A stretch of 64,000 bases of DNA. Source: Paludibacter sp. (GTDB taxonomy: Bacteria > Bacteroidota > Bacteroidia > Bacteroidales > Paludibacteraceae). Under the pieces are notes generated by a model that did not search any database, had not been told where the DNA came from, and was given only the letters and a program-made list of their open reading frames with translations. Position 1 is the stretch's first letter. The number at the start of each line of letters is the position of its first letter. This document shows, one piece after another, positions 34,487 to 41,669 of the stretch. The stretch is taken from NCBI GenBank assembly GCA_028710415.1, contig JAQTUE010000021.1, positions 49,555-113,554 of the forward strand, written 5' to 3'. The position numbers and the translations under genes were made by a program.

Positions 34487-34725
34487 TGAATTGCTTTTAA
34501 CACAGATTCTCTCACATCATCGAATAAGTCACTTACATATTCGTAAGAGTTAAGCAACATAATCCAATCTGTGTCGCTGGCATCAATAGAAATAATATCC
34601 AATGATGTGGATCCGGCTTGGCCGGAATCCCCCGCACCGGTCCCGATCTTCATTTCTTCATGATCATATTCGTATCCAACGCTCAGATCAAAACCTTTTA
34701 GGTTTATAGAGACAGTGCCTTTCAT
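34483..34725 (-). CDS. Hypothetical 80-aa protein
   Basis: A small acidic protein with a beta-rich first half (TVSINLKGFDLSVGYEYD) and a helical tail with SYEYVSDLFDDVRESVLKAI. It overlaps both neighbours by four bases, so it is part of the DUF3326 transcript. No family recognised. Confidence 0.55.
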   Translation of the reverse strand: MKGTVSINLKGFDLSVGYEYDHEEMKIGTGAGDSGQAGSTSLDIISIDASDTDWIMLLNSYEYVSDLFDDVRESVLKAIQ

Positions 34726-35714
34726 AATATTTTTGCTGATAAAATAGGCCTTCTTACCGATTCCCGGGTTACGCCGGCTTTATATGCCATCAGGAGCCCT
34801 GCAGCCTCCAGGTAGTTATCAACGATAATAAATGATTCCGGCATTTCATCGTTAAGGACAGTCTTATTTTCACGAACGGCGATAATGGGAATCCCATTAG
34901 CCATACAAGCCCGGTGAGGTTCACCATAACAATTAATTGGCGTTATCAGGAAATTGATGTCATCAACTGACAATCCATCTTCATAACTGATACGAGGGGC
35001 TTTATGCAGGCCTTTTAATATGCAATGCAGATAACAAAAGCTTACCATTTCGGCGCTCATTCTGGGATCAACTATATCGTTGAAACTTTCCAGGTCATAT
35101 GAATTCCAGTCAACATAGGGAGAATGAGCTATCTGACAATCCATTTTCTCAGCTATTAGTTTGGATGTAATAGCTTCAATCCCACCCCAGGGATTAACGC
35201 CTCCATTTTTCAGATAATTCAATTTGGTCTCTAATTCGACCTTTATCGGAGATTGAATTGCCATAGCTTCAAAACTAAATTTTTCTGCTTGTTTAACCAG
35301 TTCAAGATATCCGGTAACCTTACCATCAGCTTTTCCCTCTTTATTATAAAATCCAGTCATTTCAAGGGGCGTTTCTAATTGCATAATCTCAATATCGGCC
35401 CCAATGGTAGTTCTGGCTGCATTCACGGCATTGACTGTTAGATTATCAACAGGTTTGTTAACAGCCAGCAATATTTTGTTGAAAAAGACTTCTTTCAGAA
35501 ATATTTCACCCCTTAAAAACCGGTCCAGGATTGACCCTTCCACATACAGGGTATTTTCAGGCATTTCATTAATATCACTTGCATTAACGGCATTTGGATG
35601 TGTGATCAATTTATCACAACATTTAGCGATCAGCTTAACGGATGGATTTGCATCGCCAGCATGGCCGCCAATATCACAGCCAATTCCCGTAGGAATAATA
35701 AATGCTACATTCAT
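34722..35714 (-). CDS. DUF3326 family protein
   Basis: The 330-aa product matches the DUF3326 family along its length. It opens with NVAFIIPTGIGCDIGGHAGD, then has LITHPNAVNASDINEMPEN and LYVEGSI, then NPWGGIEAITSKLI, DPRMSAEMVSF, ILKGLHKAPRI and, near the end, GIPIIAVRENKTVLND and ESVRRPI. I recognise the blocks from bacterial and cyanobacterial members; the family has no established function to my knowledge. In this genome it overlaps an AdoMet-decarboxylase-like gene by ATGA and should be cotranslated with it. The overlap and the high conservation suggest an enzymatic role in a shared pathway. Confidence 0.9.
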   Translation of the reverse strand: MNVAFIIPTGIGCDIGGHAGDANPSVKLIAKCCDKLITHPNAVNASDINEMPENTLYVEGSILDRFLRGEIFLKEVFFNKILLAVNKPVDNLTVNAVNAARTTIGADIEIMQLETPLEMTGFYNKEGKADGKVTGYLELVKQAEKFSFEAMAIQSPIKVELETKLNYLKNGGVNPWGGIEAITSKLIAEKMDCQIAHSPYVDWNSYDLESFNDIVDPRMSAEMVSFCYLHCILKGLHKAPRISYEDGLSVDDINFLITPINCYGEPHRACMANGIPIIAVRENKTVLNDEMPESFIIVDNYLEAAGLLMAYKAGVTRESVRRPILSAKIL

Positions 35715-36082
35715 ATTCTATCAATGGTTAAGTGTTGTATTACGAGACCTTCAAAAAATTTCTTAGTGAATTCAAGTGCAATTGCGGAATCAAATTCCTT
35801 ACAGGAGAATATGTTTATGTACACATTCTGTAAAATGTCAAGCGTGTGTATGGTTATATTGCTTGTAAGGATGAACTGGACCGCTGATGTTCCTTTGGTA
35901 TGAGCCTGGGTCTGTTTTTGTTCTTCCGGGACGTTGAGATCATCCCACCAGGTCAATTTTGCCCTTTTCATGTCAATTAACTCGCAGAGTTGAACGAAGT
36001 ATTTTTTAAGGTCTTTCCGGTTAAATCTATCAATATTGCATCTGTGAAGGTCAATAATGAGTTCTTTCCCGTAGTTTTCCAT
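35711..36082 (-). CDS. S-adenosylmethionine-decarboxylase-like protein
   Basis: The ~123-aa product starts at the ATG 36082-36080; an upstream TTG in frame at 36097 would add five residues. The central block GTSAVQFILTSNITIHTL, followed by VYINIFSCKEFD, matches the bacterial and archaeal AdoMetDC core. Ser74, His79 and Cys94 keep exactly the spacing of the known catalytic Ser63/His68/Cys83 of Thermotoga AdoMetDC (5 and 15 residues). The Glu normally before the cleaved Ser is Thr73 here. AdoMetDC makes decarboxylated SAM for polyamines, and some relatives are pyruvoyl arginine or ornithine decarboxylases. The Thr change makes substrate and self-processing uncertain. Confidence 0.8.
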   Translation of the reverse strand: MENYGKELIIDLHRCNIDRFNRKDLKKYFVQLCELIDMKRAKLTWWDDLNVPEEQKQTQAHTKGTSAVQFILTSNITIHTLDILQNVYINIFSCKEFDSAIALEFTKKFFEGLVIQHLTIDRI

Positions 36083-36101
36083 AATTATTTTCCCCAATGG
36101 T

Positions 36102-36593
36102 TTACTTGTTAATAATACTAGCTTCAGTCATTAAACATTGAATATCCTCCCTTTGCTTATGGATCCTGCTTTTTAAGGCACCAAGTGATATTTTAAAAAT
36201 CCGGGCAATTTCATCATATTTATATCCACTAATGTAGTAAGAAAGTTCATTATTTTTATTCAAAATTTCCTGAATAAATTCTTTATCCTCATAATTTGGA
36301 ACATAGTCAGAACTGGTTTTTCGAATATGTTCTATATTATAAGAGTAAATGAATCTGTTCCTTCTAAAATTATTGATATACAAATTGCGGATAACCATGT
36401 AGAATAAACTGAGCGTTAATCTATCGTATTTGGCTTCTATTATCTTAATACAGGCATCCTGAACCAAATCCATTGCCTCGTCCATATCCTTGACGTATTT
36501 GTAGGCAAAGCGGATGAATATGCGATAATTACTTTTTACGAACTGATCTAAAATTATGGGATCCATTGTGACTGAGTTTTGCGAAGTATTCAT
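36102..36593 (-). CDS. ECF-like sigma-70 family factor
   Basis: The 163-aa product has sigma region 2 (RFAYKYVKDMDEAMDLVQDA, then FYMVIRNLYINNFRRN) and region 4 (ISGYKYDEIARIFKISLGAL, then KSRIHKQRED), the order and spacing of short ECF-type sigma factors. It would direct RNA polymerase to specific promoters, perhaps phage late promoters. It overlaps the 36529-36891 gene by 65 bases from its first ATG, or by 38 from an in-frame ATG at 36566. A cognate anti-sigma factor is not obvious next to it. Confidence 0.8.
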   Translation of the reverse strand: MNTSQNSVTMDPIILDQFVKSNYRIFIRFAYKYVKDMDEAMDLVQDACIKIIEAKYDRLTLSLFYMVIRNLYINNFRRNRFIYSYNIEHIRKTSSDYVPNYEDKEFIQEILNKNNELSYYISGYKYDEIARIFKISLGALKSRIHKQREDIQCLMTEASIINK

Positions 36594-36891
36594 TAAGTCT
36601 TTTGCGGTAATGTTTTAAGGCAGTTTCCTTCGTGAGAGCTGAGGTATAGAATAACCTGGGATCATAATTTGTTTTCTGGATCTTGACAAGTTGACCATCC
36701 AAATCGACTGCTACTTGCTTAACGATTTTGACCGGAAGTATCTCAAATGTCTCTGTATTAACAGAAAATAAGGTATGCCCTCGTTTGAGGGACATATACC
36801 CTATTCTCTTGTATTCCTGATTCTGCTCGGCAATAAGCTGCACATCCGGACTCAGCTTCAGTGCGCCACCGCCGTCAAAAGCTGGGATCAT
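36529..36891 (-). CDS. Hypothetical 120-aa protein
   Basis: The first half is beta-rich (YMSLKRGHTLFSVNTETFEI, then VKIVKQVAVDLDGQLV). The second half is helical and basic. The gene overlaps the sigma factor start and the transglycosylase by ATGA, so it is in the same transcript. No family recognised; it could regulate the sigma factor. Confidence 0.55.
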   Translation of the reverse strand: MIPAFDGGGALKLSPDVQLIAEQNQEYKRIGYMSLKRGHTLFSVNTETFEILPVKIVKQVAVDLDGQLVKIQKTNYDPRLFYTSALTKETALKHYRKRLNEYFAKLSHNGSHNFRSVRKK

Positions 36892-37379
36892 ACCTTGATG
36901 ATTTTGTACATTTTAACAAAGTATGCCCGGTACGCTGGGACATCGAATGGTACACCTGTTATCGTGATCCCTACTTTGGTGCAATTCGGATATCCAGAAT
37001 TCCAAATCGATGCAATCTGGCTTATTGAATACTTCTGGCTTACCAGATCTTCTACGGACCTGAAGGCAATAAGATCCTGGTTTTCCTTTGTCGGAATGAG
37101 ATACTTTCCAACATACTTTTTACACGCATTTTTCCAGGTCTTAGGCATGAACTGATATGCCCCGATTTCACCACTATCTCCAGGTTTATCATAATTTCCA
37201 CGGCTTTCAATGTGTTTTATTACAGCCGTAATTCTCATAACTTTTAAGACTTTCGCCTCCAAGGCCGCTATTTCCTTTTGTCGATCGATTCTTGTCACAA
37301 GCCAGTTGTAATCAAAAACAGGACAAAAGCTTATAAATGATGCAGCCAGAACTAAAATAACAGTAAAAATAGTTTTCAT
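36888..37379 (-). CDS. SLT-like lytic transglycosylase (endolysin-like)
   Basis: The 163-aa product has a cleavable-type signal (FTVILVLAASFISFCP) and an SLT domain. HIESRGNYDKPGDSGEIGAY carries the catalytic Glu in the ESxGNY context, and QFMPKTWKNAC is the usual following helix. ASIWNSGYP is the later conserved block. It would cleave peptidoglycan, in the periplasm after signal-dependent export or from the virion. It may be exported by the host Sec system. Gene overlaps suggest it is coexpressed with the RecE-like gene and the sigma factor. Confidence 0.85.
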   Translation of the reverse strand: MKTIFTVILVLAASFISFCPVFDYNWLVTRIDRQKEIAALEAKVLKVMRITAVIKHIESRGNYDKPGDSGEIGAYQFMPKTWKNACKKYVGKYLIPTKENQDLIAFRSVEDLVSQKYSISQIASIWNSGYPNCTKVGITITGVPFDVPAYRAYFVKMYKIIKV

Positions 37380-38392
37380 TTTATTAATGGATTTTGGTTT
37401 TTGTACCAGCCAGGAAGATCAATTCTACAAATATCCTGGCCTTCATAATCTGTTGACGATACTGCGACTCCTTGCCATATACCGGTTGTCATGGATTTTT
37501 TTATCCATTCGAGTTTCTTTATATACTCTTTTCTACCGTAATCGACAAGTGAGACTCTTTTAACACCCTCGTTAGTGCTCATATCCTCTTCTTTGGGTAT
37601 GAAATATATAGCATCGTAAGGTGGGTGGTTTTCCACGCAAACGAATATGAAAGTTTCGTATTTTTTCTCTTCAGGTAATCTGAGTGCAGCATTTAGGATA
37701 TCAATCTCCATAGCGGCCTGTATATGGTAACCAAATGTTTCAATATCCCTGCTAAATTCAGACTGGGAAAGATCCTTCGTGGATTTTAAATCTGCAATGA
37801 ATCGTTCTGTTTTATTTGCCAGGTCTACCCGGCAAAGTAAAGGAATATAATTCCACCTGGCTTTTTCTGTCATTGCCAGGAACAATTCAGGCTCGAAGTC
37901 AACGATCTCAATGAATTTATCATTTTCATCAAATCTGGCAAAAGCCAGGAATGTTGCTTCGACGTAGCTTTCCTTTAAATTTATGACTGATTCAGCGTTA
38001 TATAAAGAATAAATAGATTTTTTCTCTGCTAATACCGTTTCGGCCTCATTCGGCATAAGCAATACTTTCCCGGGATTATCATTTGTAAGCTTCTCTACTA
38101 TTGACTTATTGAATTTATCCTGCATGTTTAATGATCCATCCTTATTCAACTTTGGATCTGCCCCGAATTCATCCCACTTAACGCAAACATACGTGGTTTC
38201 AAATAATTCCGGTTGAAGGAATATCATGTGAAAGGCATTTCCATTATCCTTTGAATCGGTATCCGGATCCGGATGCTCTTTAAAGTATTTATAATGTTTA
38301 GGGGATTTGATCTTTTTAGGTTTGATCCTGGAAGGGCTAACCCAGTGGATCTGGCCTCTTAACTTCTGGAACATTTCTTCGGTTAGGATCAT
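37376..38392 (-). CDS. RecE-like PD-(D/E)XK exonuclease
   Basis: The 338-aa product resembles phage RecE/DUF3799-type nucleases. The N-terminal half has GNAFHMIFLQPELFET, the characteristic entry. The catalytic core has LLCRVDLANKTERFIADLKS with the D...D-x-K arrangement, and FGYHIQAAMEIDIL follows. This nuclease type trims linear double-stranded DNA for annealing by a partner such as RecT. No RecT is adjacent; the rightward gene at 1577-2656 is one candidate partner. It overlaps the transglycosylase gene by ATGA. Confidence 0.85.
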   Translation of the reverse strand: MILTEEMFQKLRGQIHWVSPSRIKPKKIKSPKHYKYFKEHPDPDTDSKDNGNAFHMIFLQPELFETTYVCVKWDEFGADPKLNKDGSLNMQDKFNKSIVEKLTNDNPGKVLLMPNEAETVLAEKKSIYSLYNAESVINLKESYVEATFLAFARFDENDKFIEIVDFEPELFLAMTEKARWNYIPLLCRVDLANKTERFIADLKSTKDLSQSEFSRDIETFGYHIQAAMEIDILNAALRLPEEKKYETFIFVCVENHPPYDAIYFIPKEEDMSTNEGVKRVSLVDYGRKEYIKKLEWIKKSMTTGIWQGVAVSSTDYEGQDICRIDLPGWYKNQNPLIK

Positions 38393-38604
38393 TTTTTGTT
38401 ATATATTAGGTTTTCAATCAGTTCGCGTATTGATCCATACGCACCTTTCTTTGAACTTCCATTATCTGAGAACTCATAAGATTGAAATTTCAGATCAATC
38501 CTGAGGCTCTTCCTGCCTTCATTGATAGTCATGATATCACCTTTCATCTGAATATCAATTTTTGGAAAAAACCGGCGTACTAATTTAACATATTTCTCTG
38601 ACAT
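38389..38604 (-). CDS. Small basic hypothetical protein
   Basis: The 71-aa product is basic with VKLVRRFFPKIDIQMKGDIM near the start and a helical end. It overlaps the RecE-like gene by ATGA. The 65-base gap to the next gene (38605-38669) is AT-rich and holds no promoter I recognise. Confidence 0.55.
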   Translation of the reverse strand: MSEKYVKLVRRFFPKIDIQMKGDIMTINEGRKSLRIDLKFQSYEFSDNGSSKKGAYGSIRELIENLIYNKK

Positions 38605-38669
38605 AGTATAATAGATTTAGATTTAATTGATAATATATTTATAATGTGTTATTAACGTTGTATTTTTGG

Positions 38670-39341
38670 TTATGAGAATAGCTTTGTTTGCAAGTACTTA
38701 TTTCCAGTCTTTTTTTCAAGATACTTTTGGGCCAGAAGCTTTATCCGGGTCTCATCGGTATATTGTTCCTGTATCTCTGAATCGAGCGGATTTAGGATGC
38801 CGTGAGATTGTGACGACTTTACCCCAAGCATATCAATAATAAGCGGATCCGACCCGCAATCACTGACCAGGAATATTGCCGTTACCTGCTCTTGCTGTCC
38901 ATCCCGATCGACACGACCGATCAGCTGTTCCATTACCTTTGGCGACCAGTCCAGTTCAGCTATTACAACGGTATTACATCGGGCCTGTAATCCATCGAGC
39001 CCGATCCCGGACCGCAGGGATATGATAAAACAATTCGTTTCGCCATTCAGGAAAGCTTGTTTTGACTTTTCCTTTTGAGTTGACGATTCAGTCCCGGTAT
39101 ACATGACAGGGTGATATTCGGCAAGTTCTTCTAAAAGTATTTTATAGCAATTATGAACAACGGTAAAATCGGATAACAAAAACAAATTATCACCATTAAC
39201 CTCACAACCATAATAGTTGTCAAACTTATACTGTTCTATTTTGAATCCAACATGTAAAACATCTTTAATTTGCTTTCTTTTATCAGGAACCTTTCTCTTA
39301 ACTCGAAATGGTATATCCGTTAGATCGCCCGATATATTCAA
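38670..39341 (-). CDS. C-terminal fragment: intein C-part plus SNF2 helicase C-lobe
   Basis: This frame holds the rest of the intein and the end of the helicase. The open frame extends further upstream to the A-run at 39389. A methionine-like TTG at 39341 is not needed if a frameshift joins the halves. The intein C-terminus is FLLSDFTVVHN, with the splicing Asn at 39150-39152 followed directly by Cys (TGC, 39147-39149), so the C-extein begins CYKILLEEL. The helicase end carries SLRSGIGLDG and QLIGRVDRDGQQE, the motif V and VI regions. Without joining, this piece would lack the Walker A motif and could not work alone. Confidence 0.75.
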   Translation of the reverse strand: MNISGDLTDIPFRVKRKVPDKRKQIKDVLHVGFKIEQYKFDNYYGCEVNGDNLFLLSDFTVVHNCYKILLEELAEYHPVMYTGTESSTQKEKSKQAFLNGETNCFIISLRSGIGLDGLQARCNTVVIAELDWSPKVMEQLIGRVDRDGQQEQVTAIFLVSDCGSDPLIIDMLGVKSSQSHGILNPLDSEIQEQYTDETRIKLLAQKYLEKKTGNKYLQTKLFS

Positions 39342-40159
39342 AATATAATAATCTCTGGCATCTTTTGTTAAGGTTGTTTGTCGTGTCGTTTTTTTATATA
39401 CGCCGCTAATCCCAATGATCTACATATAAATGCAACATCAATAACAAGGATCTTATTTTTGTTTACAAAACTTGCTCCACATGCGCCCTTATATACATAT
39501 CCGTCAGAATCAATTAATCCGGCAAGGAGTTCTTTTCTTTCAGAAATAGAAGAGGTTTTGTAAATTAATGGAATATGTTTATTGTTATCTAACCCAAGTT
39601 CTTTAAATACATTTAAAAGTTTATTCCTTCCCCATTTTCCCCCTCTTCCTGATGTGAAATTATAAAAACAGCAAGAGTTAAGTTTGTTATCAAATATATT
39701 TATCTTCAGATTATATTTCTTCGCAATTTTTTCAGCTTCATGATATACTTCTGGTTCTGCAGAAGAAATTGTTATCCCATTCAAACTTGAATTTCCATTA
39801 CCAAGCCAATAACCCAATAACCAGGGCTCATGTATATCAGTACCATTTTTGAAAGTTATTGCATTTGATCTATATAATAACCGCTTCTGTTGTTGACGTG
39901 GAGATAATTTTATATATTCGGATACTGTATTTTTTATATATTTACCATCTTTATATAATGTTAAAATGTGATTCTCACTACATATGAAAGGATTTCCTTT
40001 TGTCGGTATAATTTTAAATAATTGTCCGGCCCCATTAATTAGTGATAATACATTTCTTGCTTGAGAATCAGGGCCAATTAACGTATCTCCAACCTTTACA
40101 TCTTCTATATTTTTCAATGATCCGTCAAACATTATTACTTGCGTACCTTTTGCAAAACA
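39150..40159 (-). other. Intein with DOD (LAGLIDADG) homing endonuclease, frame broken
   Basis: The intein runs from Cys1 (codon TGT at 40157-40159, in the context WHRE|CFAKGTQVIMFDGSL) to the final Asn at 39150-39152 before the +1 Cys. Block A (CFAKGTQV), block B (FICSENHILTL), a first LAGLIDADG-like motif (LLGYWLGNGNSS), a second (LLAGLIDSDGYV) and blocks F/G (FLLSDFTVVHN) are all visible. The span is 1010 bases, one short of a whole number of codons (337 would need 1011). The break falls at the A-run 39389-39395. The spliced helicase would be ~559 residues (400 plus 159). Confidence 0.85.
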
Positions 40160-41359
40160 TTCTCGGTGCCAAGCTGCAAGTACAATAGGCTCGTTATTTT
40201 CCAGCAATATTTTACAATATTCGGCTACGCCCCTGGCCTTTGCTATCCCGGTCTGTTGCCGGACAAATATATCCAGGTCCCTAGCGGCGGCTCCACGCTC
40301 AACAAATGTTCCGCTCGTAACTTTGATGGCCAGCATAGTTGCAATTTCATCGGCCTCTTTCACTGTATCAGCATCATATTCGACTGTATGTATTATCTTA
40401 TTGACCGGCGGCAGTTCCCGGCCAACTTCCTGCCGGGTCCTCCGGAGCATCAAAAAGTTTTCCCGGAGATATGTTCCCAGGGCCTGCGGGTTTTGAACTT
40501 TTTTATCTCCCCACCGTATCCATTCATTCAAAAATTCATTTTTATCACCCAGGGAACCTTCATTGAGCGCGTCAATAACATTAAATATCTCATTACCATA
40601 GTTATAGATGGGGGATGCCGATAAACCCAGGCAAAAATTCACATTTCTTGACAACACCCGGGCTGCAGCATACCTGTTACTTTCACAACGCCTTAATTCC
40701 TGGCATTCGTCGAATATTGCTGATTTGAAAATACGCTTTGCATATACGCTGGTCCATCCACTGAGGCAGGAATATTTTGTGATGTATACATCCGCTTCCG
40801 GAAGATTGTATGGGGATGTTCCTTTTACCAGGTGAACGCGCAGGTTAGTAAATTTTTCGATCTCAGATTTCCATTGGCCAGGTAAATGAGTTTGCAGAAC
40901 GCATATACAGGGCAATGTTTCTGGATGGAGCATTGACAGGATACCTATCAAAGTCTTGCCAATGCCGATATCGTCTCCAATCAGGATCCGTTTCTTTTTC
41001 AGGTATACTTCCATTCCCTTTATCTGGTAATCCCGGCCGGTATATCCGTTTTTCAGATGTACAGGTACCGGGGTGTATTCCGGAAGCAAGATACTTTCCA
41101 GTTCATTGATATCCGCGATATGATTCTTTTTCTGCCTGGTAAGAATTTTTAAGTCTTTATCACTTATGCTGAGCGGGTACCGGTCCATAAACCATAGCAG
41201 ATCATGGCATACTTCCGGGGAATCAATAAATTTAAAATCAGTGGCGCTCTTCGGATACCTCGGGAAAATGGCTTTCAGCTTAATGCAGATATGCGGCTCT
41301 GCCTTTTTAATATGCCACAGCCCATCTTGAAGGTAAATATTTCCGTAAGTTCTAACCAT
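39368..41359 (-). CDS. N-terminal part: SNF2-type helicase with intein N-part
   Basis: The 663-aa frame contains helicase residues 1-400 and most of the intein. It has Walker A in GDDIGIGKT (GKT at 134-136), the DExH-like motif DECQ at 217-220, and LGLSASP as motif III. Around residue 400 the WHRE sequence is interrupted by the intein Cys. The frame stops in TAA at 39370-39368, 19 bases after an A_AAA_AAA heptamer. As a helicase it would act in DNA repair, replication or transcription. Its smaller size and separate origin distinguish it from the giant helicase at 14-20 kb. Confidence 0.85.
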   Translation of the reverse strand: MVRTYGNIYLQDGLWHIKKAEPHICIKLKAIFPRYPKSATDFKFIDSPEVCHDLLWFMDRYPLSISDKDLKILTRQKKNHIADINELESILLPEYTPVPVHLKNGYTGRDYQIKGMEVYLKKKRILIGDDIGIGKTLIGILSMLHPETLPCICVLQTHLPGQWKSEIEKFTNLRVHLVKGTSPYNLPEADVYITKYSCLSGWTSVYAKRIFKSAIFDECQELRRCESNRYAAARVLSRNVNFCLGLSASPIYNYGNEIFNVIDALNEGSLGDKNEFLNEWIRWGDKKVQNPQALGTYLRENFLMLRRTRQEVGRELPPVNKIIHTVEYDADTVKEADEIATMLAIKVTSGTFVERGAAARDLDIFVRQQTGIAKARGVAEYCKILLENNEPIVLAAWHRECFAKGTQVIMFDGSLKNIEDVKVGDTLIGPDSQARNVLSLINGAGQLFKIIPTKGNPFICSENHILTLYKDGKYIKNTVSEYIKLSPRQQQKRLLYRSNAITFKNGTDIHEPWLLGYWLGNGNSSLNGITISSAEPEVYHEAEKIAKKYNLKINIFDNKLNSCCFYNFTSGRGGKWGRNKLLNVFKELGLDNNKHIPLIYKTSSISERKELLAGLIDSDGYVYKGACGASFVNKNKILVIDVAFICRSLGLAAYIKKRHDKQP
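39389..39395 (-). promoter_or_regulatory. A_AAA_AAA slippery heptamer at the intein frame break
   Basis: On the minus strand the codons read ATA AAA AAA CGA, so the heptamer A AAA AAA is in the correct zero frame for -1 slippage. Re-reading one A gives ATA AAA AAA ACG ACA CGA and opens the frame that completes the intein. Zero-frame translation stops at TAA 39370-39368. An eighth A would also restore the frame, so a sequencing or genuine deletion is equally possible. No clear upstream Shine-Dalgarno or downstream hairpin was seen. Confidence 0.55.
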
Positions 41360-41625
41360 TATAGGAACATTAATTTTTTTTGAAGATATTTAATGGCTTT
41401 CTCGATGCTCACTTTATTAAGCTTAATGTTTAAAACGATATTTTCCTCTATCCCATCGATCGTAGTAATTCTCCTTACTTCACCAGGTCCCACAAATTCC
41501 ATCAAGACGGCGATAAAATCGCTGGTAATGTCTTCCTTTTCACCAACCCACATTCGTTTTTCTTTGTTCTGTTTCCCAAGATAAATCTTTTGGGTTAAAG
41601 GTGAATATCCTATTCTCTTTTTCAT
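41359..41625 (-). CDS. DUF7446-like small protein
   Basis: From the ATG at 41625 (an in-frame start at 41646 would add seven residues) the product is ~88 aa. RIGYSPLTQKIYLGKQNKEK and WVGEKEDITSDFIAVLMEFV match a small phage family I know as DUF7446, of unknown function. It overlaps the helicase start by one base (TAATG type). Confidence 0.65.
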   Translation of the reverse strand: MKKRIGYSPLTQKIYLGKQNKEKRMWVGEKEDITSDFIAVLMEFVGPGEVRRITTIDGIEENIVLNIKLNKVSIEKAIKYLQKKLMFL

Positions 41626-41669
41626 TGTTCCGCTTTTCGTGCTCATCTGTTTATGATTTTTAGGTTATT

